Positions 1-8,862 of a DNA stretch of 37,011 nt are shown here, piece after piece. A program made the position numbers and the translations under genes. Numbering within the stretch: position 1 is the first letter of the stretch; each line of letters opens with the position of its first letter. Source of the DNA: a virus. A model generated the notes under the pieces. It did not search any database. It worked only from the letters and a program-made list of their open reading frames with translations, and had not been told where the DNA came from. Location of the stretch: IMG/VR virus record IMGVR_UViG_3300030430_004280, positions 311 through 37,321 of that record; one strand, written 5' to 3'.

Positions 1-1
1 A

Positions 2-1870
2 CATTTTAACTTTAATCAAAGTGTTGGTATCGGAACTGATGATGTAAGTCCTGACAGACTCAGAGTAGTTAAAGATGGACTTAATCAAATATTACAACGT
101 TGGGGAGGTTATCTAGGTTCAACTGCTGGTCAGAGATTTATGGAGTTATATACTCCAGCAACTGACAATATGAATGATTACTTCAGATTTCAAACAGGTA
201 ATTCAATTAAATTTAGAATTGATACTAAAAATGCATTATGTATTAATTCAGCTGGTTTAATTGGTATCGGAACTGATACTCCATCTCATGAGTTAGATAT
301 CGAATCATCTTCACCAGTTATCGAAATGAAAGATAACGATGCAGGTGACTCAAGATTTCAAATTGCACAGAGTGGTTCTCAAACATATCTTGATATGGAT
401 GTGGGAAATCTTGGATCCTCATCTTTGAGATTCAGATTTGCAGGTCAAGAAAAAGTTCGTTTTACAAATACTGGAAGAGTCGGTATCGGAACTGATAATC
501 CAGGTCATGAACTTGATATATGGAGTAGTTCTCCAGCAATTAGATTAGTAGATAACGATCCATACGAAACAGGAGCATATGGACAAATTGGACAATCTGG
601 AAATGTACTTCAAATTTTAGCAGATAGTGGTAATACGAGTGGTCACGGAAGTGTATTTTTCTATTCTTACAATGATAATGATTCATTCAATACATATCGA
701 ATCTCAGATAACGTACACCAATGGTACATAAGTGGTCAAGAGAAGGCACGTCTTCATAGTAATGGTAATCTTGGTATCGGAACACTTACTCCAGGATCAA
801 AACTTGAAGTTTTAGGAAACATTGAAAAAAAAGATACAAATGGTTTGCAGAATTTTTTCGTATCTGATACTTCATTTAAATTTTCTCAAAGTGCCTCTAA
901 TTGGAGTAACATGGATTATACATCCACTCCAATACTTGCTTGGGATTACAAATCTGGGCCTGGTGATTTGTTCTACATTGGATCTGGTGGTAACACCGCA
1001 ATTGCTGATCAAATGGCAATCGTGGTTTCCGATGGTCATGGATTTAAAGTTGGAAAATCGGGATATGATGGAAGCGACTTTGATATATCTTCATCTAATG
1101 AGTTTTTCCGTGTCTCAACAGGTGGAAAAGTAACCATTAATTGTACTGCCATTAGTGCTGGTGGTGCTAATCCACAACTTTCAGTAGAATCTGAAACTGG
1201 TAGCAATATTGGTATAATTCAAGTTCATGCTGGTGGTGGTGAAACAAATGGAGATTTATCAGGTATTGCTTTTTCTCATGGTGTTGATGGTACAGTCGCA
1301 AGACCAAAAGCAGCAATCGCTTTAAATGCAATTGCAAGTTATGGTAAAGGTGAATTGTGTTTTTATGTAGATAATACTAATGATAATAATTCAGTTTCAA
1401 GTGCAGATGAAAAACTTCGCATCAAACGAACTGGAGGTATAACTTTTAATGGAGATACCGCAGATGACAACGCACTTGACGATTATGAAGAAGGCTCTTA
1501 CACACCAACTGCAACAACTGGTGCGGGTGGTAATATAACTGGCACTACCAGTTTTACCTTGCGTTATGTAAAAATTGGTAGATCAGTCCAAATATTTGGT
1601 AGACTTCACTTTGCCACTAGTGCCAGTGATCTTTCTTCACTCGAACTTAGTTTACCTTTTGCTAATGATAGTGGTAATAAAAATGATACTAGTAATTGTA
1701 TGCACGTGATTAGAGGTAGTGGTGGTATTCCTGCAGCAGGAATTAGAATTTTTAGAGTAGAGGGATCTGGTACTACCATGAGAATGCAGAACGCAAATGG
1801 TCAGAATTATGGTAATCTTGGCACCACGTCTCCACACATTAATGTTAATTTTAGTTATTTTTCTGCATAA
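2..1870 (+). CDS. Tail fibre protein with GIGT-x-x-P repeats, 5' end outside window
   Basis: This is a receptor-contact or fibre-shaft protein of the virion. The open frame runs back to the left edge (codons from base 2 read HFNFNQSVGIGT), so the ATG at 140 is internal and at least 622 residues are present. Four copies of a GIGT-x-x-P-x-x-x-L-x-I/V motif start near 26, 263, 482 and 773. This motif is typical of phage and marine bacterial fibre shafts and of regions preceding intramolecular chaperones. Between motifs the units share SSSP-x-I, DND and GQEK-x-R-x-x-x-x-G blocks. The C-terminal region contains LDDYEEGSYTPT followed by a beta-rich stretch, a common end domain of marine phage fibres; there is no visible S74 peptidase dyad. 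The gene ends at TAA 1868-1870, followed by a late-promoter box. Fibre role is fairly sure; receptor unknown. Confidence 0.8.
   Translation, partial: HFNFNQSVGIGTDDVSPDRLRVVKDGLNQILQRWGGYLGSTAGQRFMELYTPATDNMNDYFRFQTGNSIKFRIDTKNALCINSAGLIGIGTDTPSHELDIESSSPVIEMKDNDAGDSRFQIAQSGSQTYLDMDVGNLGSSSLRFRFAGQEKVRFTNTGRVGIGTDNPGHELDIWSSSPAIRLVDNDPYETGAYGQIGQSGNVLQILADSGNTSGHGSVFFYSYNDNDSFNTYRISDNVHQWYISGQEKARLHSNGNLGIGTLTPGSKLEVLGNIEKKDTNGLQNFFVSDTSFKFSQSASNWSNMDYTSTPILAWDYKSGPGDLFYIGSGGNTAIADQMAIVVSDGHGFKVGKSGYDGSDFDISSSNEFFRVSTGGKVTINCTAISAGGANPQLSVESETGSNIGIIQVHAGGGETNGDLSGIAFSHGVDGTVARPKAAIALNAIASYGKGELCFYVDNTNDNNSVSSADEKLRIKRTGGITFNGDTADDNALDDYEEGSYTPTATTGAGGNITGTTSFTLRYVKIGRSVQIFGRLHFATSASDLSSLELSLPFANDSGNKNDTSNCMHVIRGSGGIPAAGIRIFRVEGSGTTMRMQNANGQNYGNLGTTSPHINVNFSYFSA
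26..812 (+). repeat. Imperfect tandem repeats encoding the GIGT fibre motif
   Basis: The DNA string GGTATCGGAAC recurs at about 26, 263, 482 and 773, so the units are about 237, 219 and 291 bases long. The units at 263 and 482 also share GGTATCGGAACTGATA and a following TCATGA...GATAT block at nucleotide level, so the duplication is still visible in DNA. Each unit encodes about 73-97 residues of fibre shaft. Such repeats allow unit gain or loss by recombination. Confidence 0.75.
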
Positions 1871-1876
1871 TAAATA
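1869..1876 (+). promoter_or_regulatory. Late-promoter box AATAAATA
   Basis: AATAAATA fits the NATAAATA late -10 element of T4-like cyanophages (T4 consensus TATAAATA). It overlaps the stop codon of the fibre gene and lies 38 bases before the ATG at 1915, leaving room for a leader that carries the GGAGG site at 1901-1905. AT-rich sequence makes chance matches common, but the position between two genes supports it. It would drive the 99-aa and 839-aa genes. Confidence 0.5.
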
Positions 1877-1914
1877 ATAATGCCTAAATCAGTTTAGTTC
1901 GGAGGACTTCCCTA

Positions 1915-2214
1915 ATGGCACTTACAGAATCAATTGAATACGATAAGATAGAAATCGTTACAGAATATAGACACGTTCAAGTCAGAAAAGCTACAGTCAT
2001 CAAAAAAGATGGTGTAGAACTCACAAGATCTTTTGAAAGATATGTTCTTGATTGCGGAACTCTAGATTCTTCAGATAATTTCGTGGATAATCCATTATCA
2101 AAAGAATCTGATGGAACAACAGATATACCTGATGATGTCAAAGCTGTTTGTAATGCTGTCTGGACAACTAGTGTCAAAAACGCATGGAAGGCAAAGTTAA
2201 TCGCTGAAAAGTAA
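1915..2214 (+). CDS. Small conserved-looking phage protein, 99 aa, function unknown
   Basis: I do not recognise this protein. It is a compact, charged 99-aa product with no signal peptide or membrane segment; it begins MALTESIEYDKIEIV and ends with a Lys/Ala-rich helix (NAWKAKLIAEK). The start is well supported by GGAGG at 1901-1905, nine bases before the ATG, and by the late-promoter box at 1869-1876. The stop is six bases before the next ATG, so it is translated together with the 839-aa gene. Its place between a fibre and a large PA14-like protein suggests a virion component, fibre attachment protein or assembly helper, but this is inference from context only. Confidence 0.75.
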   Translation: MALTESIEYDKIEIVTEYRHVQVRKATVIKKDGVELTRSFERYVLDCGTLDSSDNFVDNPLSKESDGTTDIPDDVKAVCNAVWTTSVKNAWKAKLIAEK

Positions 2215-2220
2215 TCAAAA

Positions 2221-4740
2221 ATGGCATTATACGACGACGCAGCAGGAAGACCAATACAAAAAGTTTTTAATCGAATTGGTATTCGAAGAGATCAAAACTT
2301 TGCAGACCTATCAAGTCCAACTACTGGTTTGGGTAATTTAATTGACACATTAGTTGATGATGATGAAAATACTTTTATAGCAGAAGATTTAGGAGTTATT
2401 AACAATATTTTTTCAAGAGGATTAACAAATAGTAATTACTTAAGTGTTGCTGGAAGTGCATTAAGATTTGTTAGTCCCGATGGAACAAGAGAGGATTATT
2501 TTGACCCTCGAATTACATATCAAAATCGTTTAGATAAAATAAAAGTTTTTTCAGGGGAACCAAGACTTGCTGGTGGTAATGGATTAACAGCAAAATACTA
2601 TCAAAATGATCAAATAAATTTTGATGAGCATGATGACCTTGCTGGTATTGGAACTGGATTCGAATATAACATAAATCCAAACTTTCCTGCTGGTATTGCA
2701 ACTGCAACGCCTTCGGGAGATATTTTTACAGGAATTACAACTTTAGGTAATTTACCAGATGATAATTTTTGGGAGGAAGGTGATTTTTCATATACAACAA
2801 AAATTCATCCACAATCAGTTAAAAGTAATACAGGTGTAAAATGGGAGGGATACTTTACTCCAAGTATTACTGGCCCAGTAGAGTTTCAAATTAGTTCCAC
2901 TGGATATTTCACATTTGATTTTAATCAGGAAGGATATGCAGAAAACCAAAGTAGCAATGAAACAAACGCATCAAAAAATAGACCTGTTGGTGCTGGACAA
3001 ACTTATACAAATTATGCAAGAGTTGGTGTTTCCACCTCATTTCAAGTAAATTCATCTGGTGCTGGAAATGTTATCACAGTAAATACTGCAGATGTTGGAA
3101 AATTAAACACGATTGGTCATAACATGACTGTGACTGGATCAAACATTGTGTCTGGAGCAGAAATAGCAGTTATCAGTAGAGAAAGTGATCCACCAACTAT
3201 CACATTAACCTCTGACGCTGACGATTCGGTCACAGGATCATTTACCAATCAAACAGTAACATTTTCTAGAGATTTAAATGATTCTGTGAGTGTTGTTAGT
3301 GAATTCAATACTCATGTATTAGAGGCATACAAAAGATATCGAATTAGAATTAGATACTTTCATCACAAAAATTTTGACTCTAAAGATATAATTCAATCAA
3401 TTAACATTAATCATAGACAAAGGAATGAACCATTCACCAATGATTTAAGATATACTCGATTATTTTCTTTAGATTATAATTTTACAAATGCTGTGAAAGG
3501 TGATTTTAATAAGTACAATGATCAATCTGTTCTTTTTGGTGGAACGGATACTGAAGGAATTGGTTCAAGAACTGATCAGAGTGGTCTAGGTTACTCAAAA
3601 ATAAGCACAAGTAATAAAGTAGACATCAAATATCAACCAAAACAAGAATTAGGAGATGGAACAAATATATTCACAGGAATCACCAGAAGTGAAATAAGTG
3701 TCCAAAAAGTAGCTGGTTCTCAAATATTAGAAACAGGTAGTAGTTTGACAACTAATATTGAAGTTGGTAATTATATTATTGGAGAACAAAGTACCACTAA
3801 TGCGAGTGTTTCATTTTTTGCTAGAGTTTCTGATTTATTAGAAAATGAATTTATTGTTATGGATAGACCTGCATTAGCAGGTAGCAATCATACAGAAACA
3901 ATTAGATTTATTGATCATCGTGGTTTTATAAGAAGAGTTCGTGTTAATAATTCAAGTGGTACTACAATTACAAGTTCTGTATCATCAAATCCATTTAGAG
4001 GAACTCAAAGTGCTAATCCTGATATGACAACAATACACAAAGATGTTCAGGTAGGTATGATTGCAATTGGTGCTGGTATTCCTGCTTTTACAAGAGTAAC
4101 TGCAATAAACTCTCAAACATCATTAACATTAAGTGCGTCTGTCAGTGTAAGTGCAAATCAGGATGTGTTCTTTTATGATTCCAAAGGATTAAGAGATAAT
4201 AGTCTACAAAACTTCTGTGACCGTATTGACACTTCTCCAACTGTTAGATGTTTAATTTCAAATGTATCAAGCACCCTTCTTGCAGGAACAACTGTAATTA
4301 CTGTTGATGATGTAAAAAATGTTGGTGTTGGTTGGGAACTTCAAGGATCATATTTTGGTCAGAATGGTATTACAGTTAGTGCTGTGAATTCTGGTACAAA
4401 TCAGATAACTTTAAATTCTGGCATCGAAAGAAGTCTTCCTGATAATGCACAGTTTACAGCAGTAGAATCTACTAAAAGCACTGGTGATTACACATTATGT
4501 TGCCCACCAACAGATACTTCACCACCATTTGATGCAAGTGAACAGGGATTAGATACCATCCCAACACATAAAGATCTAGGAATTGAAAGTGGTAACTTAA
4601 AATTTGATTCTTTAGTCCTACAAGATGATGAAGCTTCAAACAATGCAACTGATTTAACAGTATCACAAGGAACTGATGTCAATAGAACAATCGATATTAA
4701 AACTCCATCAGGAACTTTTAAAATATTAGCAACAACTTAA
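2221..4740 (+). CDS. PA14-like domain virion protein with inserted beta modules, 839 aa
   Basis: This is probably an adhesin-like baseplate or fibre protein. From about residue 121 it shows GLTAKYY, then VKWEGYFTPSITGPVEF near 206, TGYFTFDF near 226, and YKRYRIRIRYFHH near 370. These match the order of blocks in PA14 domains (carbohydrate-binding beta-barrels): EYY, W-x-G-Y/F, G-x-YxF, and a Y-x-I/L-R-I-x-Y strand. A stretch of about 110 residues between the last two blocks looks like a nested module (VNSSGAGNVITVNTADVG and onwards). Similar 'I-x-V-G ... G-x-x-I ... x-V-x-x-I ... ITL' modules recur near residues 490-560, 580-650 and 680-740. The N-terminus (MALYDDAAGRPIQKVFNRIG) is probably the virion-attachment part. 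No strong ribosome site precedes the ATG; coupling to the preceding gene is likely. The gene ends directly at the terminator element 4741-4780. Confidence 0.75.
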   Translation: MALYDDAAGRPIQKVFNRIGIRRDQNFADLSSPTTGLGNLIDTLVDDDENTFIAEDLGVINNIFSRGLTNSNYLSVAGSALRFVSPDGTREDYFDPRITYQNRLDKIKVFSGEPRLAGGNGLTAKYYQNDQINFDEHDDLAGIGTGFEYNINPNFPAGIATATPSGDIFTGITTLGNLPDDNFWEEGDFSYTTKIHPQSVKSNTGVKWEGYFTPSITGPVEFQISSTGYFTFDFNQEGYAENQSSNETNASKNRPVGAGQTYTNYARVGVSTSFQVNSSGAGNVITVNTADVGKLNTIGHNMTVTGSNIVSGAEIAVISRESDPPTITLTSDADDSVTGSFTNQTVTFSRDLNDSVSVVSEFNTHVLEAYKRYRIRIRYFHHKNFDSKDIIQSININHRQRNEPFTNDLRYTRLFSLDYNFTNAVKGDFNKYNDQSVLFGGTDTEGIGSRTDQSGLGYSKISTSNKVDIKYQPKQELGDGTNIFTGITRSEISVQKVAGSQILETGSSLTTNIEVGNYIIGEQSTTNASVSFFARVSDLLENEFIVMDRPALAGSNHTETIRFIDHRGFIRRVRVNNSSGTTITSSVSSNPFRGTQSANPDMTTIHKDVQVGMIAIGAGIPAFTRVTAINSQTSLTLSASVSVSANQDVFFYDSKGLRDNSLQNFCDRIDTSPTVRCLISNVSSTLLAGTTVITVDDVKNVGVGWELQGSYFGQNGITVSAVNSGTNQITLNSGIERSLPDNAQFTAVESTKSTGDYTLCCPPTDTSPPFDASEQGLDTIPTHKDLGIESGNLKFDSLVLQDDEASNNATDLTVSQGTDVNRTIDIKTPSGTFKILATT

Positions 4741-4780
4741 AAAAGGTTTTGAGTCAAATTTTTGCCGAAATTTTTTTTCC
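4741..4780. terminator. Bidirectional intrinsic terminator between convergent genes
   Basis: On the plus strand a short stem TTTTG (4747-4751) / CGAAA (4766-4770), with one G-U pair, is followed by eight Ts (4771-4778). On the minus strand the same hairpin is followed by CC and six Ts. The element lies between the stop of the plus-strand 839-aa gene (4740) and the stop of the minus-strand 427-aa gene (4812), where a two-way terminator is expected. The stem is weak, so the T-tracts carry most of the evidence. The element is also the left half of a dispersed repeat. Confidence 0.55.
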
Positions 4781-4810
4781 AACTTTTTTGGATTTAAAAG
4801 TCAATTTTGG
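4741..4810. repeat. Dispersed 70-bp intergenic element, copy 1
   Basis: These 70 bases align without gaps to 23775-23844, with about 53 identical positions by eye. Conserved blocks are AAAAGG at the left, CC and eight Ts near the middle, and TTAAAAGT-x-AATTTTG at the right. Both copies adjoin the stop codon of a minus-strand gene and have the same orientation. The left half forms the terminator hairpin. Confidence 0.65.
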
Positions 4811-4811
4811 T

Positions 4812-6095
4812 TTAGGTATCAGATAAAAGTAAATAATATGTCTCTTGGTTTCCATTCTCATCCTGAACTTTGATTGGTAACTTATGTGTGAAGTTTCCAC
4901 CTGATAACGAACTATCTGCACTTTGGCCAGATACAGTTGATACATCACTAGCAATTCCTTCAATCACCATTGATCCATCTTGACTATTATTTAAAATAGA
5001 TCCATCAAGAAAAGCTAACTCACTAATTGATACTTCCTCTGATGATGTGTTTAATTCTGTTCCAACTTTACTCCACGGATTATTATCACTTGAGAATGCA
5101 CGAGTATTTCCAATATAAATGCCAGGTGCATACTGACTATCAACACCTTCAGTTGAGTTAGTAATATGATTAGCAGGATCATTTAGAACAACATTTCCTT
5201 CAAATTTAATTTCATCAGAAACAGAAACCTCTTGATCTCCTCTATATTTTTTTCCAGTAAAATATTCAGCACTTTCGGTATTAGTTTGTGCACTATCAAA
5301 ACTTTCATTGATAGTTAAACCCTCCAAAAATGAAAAATCATCACCCTCATTATCAGTATCTTGATAATCTGGTTCAATATAATTAATTAAATTCTGTTGC
5401 TGAACTGCATCATTTCGAACAAATGAAAAATTATCATTAGATGCAGTTGAATTTCCTCCTATTGAAATTGCACTTCCTCCTGAAGTGCCTGATAATTTAA
5501 ATCTATTTACCGCATTTGAATCAGTTACATAGTAGGTTGTGTCTTGATCAAATGTTTTACCGTCTATAGTGACATTGGTGCTCACTCCAACCAGATCACC
5601 ATCTGTGAAAGTAAATATATTTTGAGGTTTAAGAATAAATTGAACTGAACTTATATTCATGCCAAATTCAGTATAATTAATCAATTCGTTAGTCAAAGTA
5701 AGTTGTGTTGAATCAGGAGTTACAGTCTGAACTGTGTATTGACCATTTAAGGAAACAGCAGAGGATACTCCAGTTATACCTTTAAGTTCAACGAGATATC
5801 CTACTTTTACCTCATAGGGTTCTGCTAAATCAATCGTGATAACACTATTTCCAGTTCCTTGTTGTGATGAAAAAAGACTACTGATTCCTATTCGTCGATC
5901 AGATGCAAATGAAAAGAAACCTTGTGCATCAACTGTGTTAAAACCAACCTTTGATGTGTTTCTTAAATTATTTTGAAGTAATCTTATGTCAGCCGCAGCA
6001 CCTGCACCTGCAAGGTTATCAAACGCTGCACCATCATCAGGAGTTTCTTCTAAATTAAGATCTCTTCGATATCCTTGATTGTTTATAACTGGCAT
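4812..6095 (-). CDS. Virion structural protein, beta-rich, 427 aa
   Basis: I cannot name this protein. It starts MPVINNQGYRRDLNLEE and has no membrane or signal segment. It contains modules seen in other large proteins of this window: a 'V-K-V-G-x-L-V-E-L-x-G ... NGQYTV ... T-x-LTLTN' block near residues 95-140, and a 'DGKTFDQDTTYYV' block near 180. These resemble the HGL/YNG and TYYV modules of the 2433-aa and 1156-aa proteins. The C-terminal third is acidic (EPDYQDTDNEGDDFSF) and ends beta-rich. It is the last gene of the minus-strand block, starting 19 bases after the LRR gene stop with an AGGGAT site before the ATG. A fibre or baseplate peripheral role is inferred. Confidence 0.7.
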   Translation of the reverse strand: MPVINNQGYRRDLNLEETPDDGAAFDNLAGAGAAADIRLLQNNLRNTSKVGFNTVDAQGFFSFASDRRIGISSLFSSQQGTGNSVITIDLAEPYEVKVGYLVELKGITGVSSAVSLNGQYTVQTVTPDSTQLTLTNELINYTEFGMNISSVQFILKPQNIFTFTDGDLVGVSTNVTIDGKTFDQDTTYYVTDSNAVNRFKLSGTSGGSAISIGGNSTASNDNFSFVRNDAVQQQNLINYIEPDYQDTDNEGDDFSFLEGLTINESFDSAQTNTESAEYFTGKKYRGDQEVSVSDEIKFEGNVVLNDPANHITNSTEGVDSQYAPGIYIGNTRAFSSDNNPWSKVGTELNTSSEEVSISELAFLDGSILNNSQDGSMVIEGIASDVSTVSGQSADSSLSGGNFTHKLPIKVQDENGNQETYYLLLSDT

Positions 6096-6114
6096 GAGAT
6101 TATCCCTATTTTAA

Positions 6115-8862
6115 TTATAGATTTGATTGAATTCCACCAGGTGAGATTCCTATATCCCAACCATTATTTGAAAGTATCTTCGCAGCATCCATACCAGGCC
6201 CAAAAGGAGTTGGAATTACATTGCCACTTTGACTTTTTAAATTAATTGTAACTCCTCCACGTTTAACTGCCTGCCAATTTGCTAATAAATCTTCTAGTAA
6301 TGTATTTAGTGCTGACTGACTTAAATTATTAAATGATATATCTAAGTATCTAATTCTATAAAGTTTCTTAAATGCTCCACTTGTATATCCAGTAAAATTA
6401 TTACGATGTAATGTCAATGTTCTCAAATTAGTACACCCAGAAAAATCTGGTATTGATCCAACAAGTTGATTATTATTCATTTGGAATTTCTGTAAAGCAG
6501 GTAACAATCCTGGTTCAGAGAGACTAGTTAACTGATTATTTTGAAGGTATATATTACGAAGACTATTTAAATTTTCATAAATAGGAATTATTCCATCAAG
6601 TTGGTTATAAGATAAATCAACATGACGAATCGATGGATTTGCAGCAAAGTTAGGAGGAGATCCATCGAACGCATTTCGATTTGCAACTACAGTATGCAAC
6701 TTTGTATTAGTATTAAACAAAGAAGTTATACCACCACTAGTTCTACCGTAAGAATAATATCTAAAATGTTCAAGATTTGGATTTTTTATAAATGCACTTG
6801 GTTCTATTCCTTTTCCTGATAATAATTTATTTGACAATATATAAAGATTTTTAAGTTCTGGTGCATCTTCAAATGTATTCGCATAAATTACAAAGTCTTG
6901 ATCTGCATCTGCAGTTTGTGGTTTTCCACCTTTAATATTTGTGTATCTCAAATCCAGATGATTTAATACGGGATTTGTAAATTTACTAGGGAAATTTATT
7001 TGTCCTAAAGGTGTTCGATAAAAATTAACCCTCTCTAAAGAGTTACAATTATTAAATAAATAAGTACCAGTACTATTATTAACTAGTTGATCTTCTGATC
7101 CACGGTTAATAACACAATTGTATGTTTTAAGACTAGTGCAATTTTCTAAATTTGATGGTATTCCAAGAGCAGTTCCACCATAATTTATATTTTCAATTGT
7201 AGGTGGATCACCACCTTGTGAATTTGCACTCTCCAATGCAGTCACTACATTACCAATAGAGTTTAGTGAATCTGCATCATTTAAAAACCTATTACCGTAA
7301 CAATTAAGATCAACTAATTTTGGAAGCATTTTGAAACTAAATGATCCTTTTTCATATGTTATTGTAGTTCCTTCGGAATCGTCTGCAGTTCCATTAGGAC
7401 TTGGTATTGCATTCAAGTCAACACTTCGAAAACCATTTCTTTGAATATCGTAATTAACAACTCCTATTGGAGCATCTGGGCAAAATGCTTGAGAACCAGC
7501 ATCATTTCCAGTTGTAAGAGCACCATTTAATCTAACTTGAGTATTTGCTGATGTACTATTTCTACTATCTGGGAGTAATACTTGACCACCACCCCCTCTA
7601 TTAAGGCTAAGAGTTGTTAAATTTGGAAGTCGTGCAGAAAAAATATTTCTTTCAATTGATCCAGGAAATGTTCCACCTGCTTCCAAACTCGAAAGACTAG
7701 TTGGAATTTTTAATAAAACATTCTTATTGAAATTTCTTTCAGTTTGTACATCACTTAAATATAATGGATTTCTTCTTAATCTTAAACTAGCAAGCTGTGG
7801 TGCTATAAATGTAAAATTAGGAAGTGTTTTGATATTATTAAAATTAAAATTTAAAAGAGTGCATGCTGATAATTTTGTTGGTGGTAACTCTGAAATTGAT
7901 GCAGATTGAATTGTAATGCCTGTAATTTCATTTGGATTTTTATATACTTTAATAAATCTTTCTCTTGAGACTGGTGATCTAAATCTAATCGAAGAAGTTG
8001 TAGAACCTCTATTTTTATAATTGGTAAATAGATTTGCGTTTGCAGTTTCAACTATTTTCCAACTTACTCTTGGATTATTATTATTGACTGTGACACTAGC
8101 ATTTAAGTTTCTAAAAAATCCTTTAAAAACTAAAGGTATTCCTTTCATTGCGTACAATCTTATAATTTGACCATTAATTTTACATTTAATTCTTGACGTA
8201 GGAACTTCAGAGGGAAATTCAACTGGTTCTGGAACAATAGATGTTTGTAATCTTGGTTGTCCTGCTGGGCCAGGAATAACATTTCCTTCAGAATCTGTCT
8301 GTACAGCAGAGGTACTAGACGCATTGCCTTTTGCCTGAGTTGCAGTTGATTGTGTTCCAAAGACTAATTTACCATCTGTTACAATACCGACTCTTGCACC
8401 AAAAGAAATTCTTGCTAATTTTTGCGTATCTAAATTTTGATTATTTGCTCTAGGATCTGAAGAACTCCATGCACTTACTCGTGATGTTGATATATCTGCG
8501 ATTTTTACTTTATTACCATCATCGAAATCAATATAACGATAACGAATCGCACTTCCACTTATCGATCCATTAAGATTCAAATTACCAAACAAAGTTTGAT
8601 CAGTTCCAGCACGTTTTTCTAAAATATCAGTGAAAGCACTACTTTCTCTTTCAAAACGATCTAAAGTTTTATATAAAGGAACATTCAAACGAGAAAAACT
8701 AATCCAATCGAAACGAGACATACCTTCATTGACTGCACCTCTAATTATCTCTAAGTCAAGAGGATTTATTCCAATATTTTGTAAAGCAGTATTCTTTTCT
8801 CTTACGTCAGATAATCTGCTGAGAACATTTAGACCAAATAATTTAGGATTCGTGAGTGCCAT
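6115..8862 (-). CDS. Leucine-rich-repeat virion protein, probable host-recognition component, 915 aa
   Basis: Residues about 325-865 form an irregular then regular series of leucine-rich repeats. The clearest units, 22-24 residues each, lie between about 725 and 865 and include SIRHVDLSYNQLDGIIP, SLRNIYLQNNQL, LQKFQMNNNQLVGSIPDF, NLRTLTLHRNNFTG and RIRYLDISFNNL. The L-x-x-N-x-L-x-G-x-IP pattern resembles the plant-specific LRR class more than classic bacterial ones. The first ~100 residues (MALTNPKLFGLNVLSRLSD...) contain no LRR and probably anchor the protein to the virion. LRR domains bind protein or glycan ligands, so receptor recognition is the natural inference. The start overlaps the preceding stop (TAATG, 8864-8860), indicating coupled translation. 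No membrane segment is visible. Confidence 0.8.
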   Translation of the reverse strand: MALTNPKLFGLNVLSRLSDVREKNTALQNIGINPLDLEIIRGAVNEGMSRFDWISFSRLNVPLYKTLDRFERESSAFTDILEKRAGTDQTLFGNLNLNGSISGSAIRYRYIDFDDGNKVKIADISTSRVSAWSSSDPRANNQNLDTQKLARISFGARVGIVTDGKLVFGTQSTATQAKGNASSTSAVQTDSEGNVIPGPAGQPRLQTSIVPEPVEFPSEVPTSRIKCKINGQIIRLYAMKGIPLVFKGFFRNLNASVTVNNNNPRVSWKIVETANANLFTNYKNRGSTTSSIRFRSPVSRERFIKVYKNPNEITGITIQSASISELPPTKLSACTLLNFNFNNIKTLPNFTFIAPQLASLRLRRNPLYLSDVQTERNFNKNVLLKIPTSLSSLEAGGTFPGSIERNIFSARLPNLTTLSLNRGGGGQVLLPDSRNSTSANTQVRLNGALTTGNDAGSQAFCPDAPIGVVNYDIQRNGFRSVDLNAIPSPNGTADDSEGTTITYEKGSFSFKMLPKLVDLNCYGNRFLNDADSLNSIGNVVTALESANSQGGDPPTIENINYGGTALGIPSNLENCTSLKTYNCVINRGSEDQLVNNSTGTYLFNNCNSLERVNFYRTPLGQINFPSKFTNPVLNHLDLRYTNIKGGKPQTADADQDFVIYANTFEDAPELKNLYILSNKLLSGKGIEPSAFIKNPNLEHFRYYSYGRTSGGITSLFNTNTKLHTVVANRNAFDGSPPNFAANPSIRHVDLSYNQLDGIIPIYENLNSLRNIYLQNNQLTSLSEPGLLPALQKFQMNNNQLVGSIPDFSGCTNLRTLTLHRNNFTGYTSGAFKKLYRIRYLDISFNNLSQSALNTLLEDLLANWQAVKRGGVTINLKSQSGNVIPTPFGPGMDAAKILSNNGWDIGISPGGIQSNL

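Noticed and set aside
140-142. ATG at 140 as the start of the fibre gene
   Set aside because: The same frame is open to base 2 and encodes a further GIGT motif, so the true start lies outside the window.
7052-7062. AATAAATA on the plus strand inside the LRR gene
   Set aside because: It is antisense to the gene and no plus-strand gene follows.
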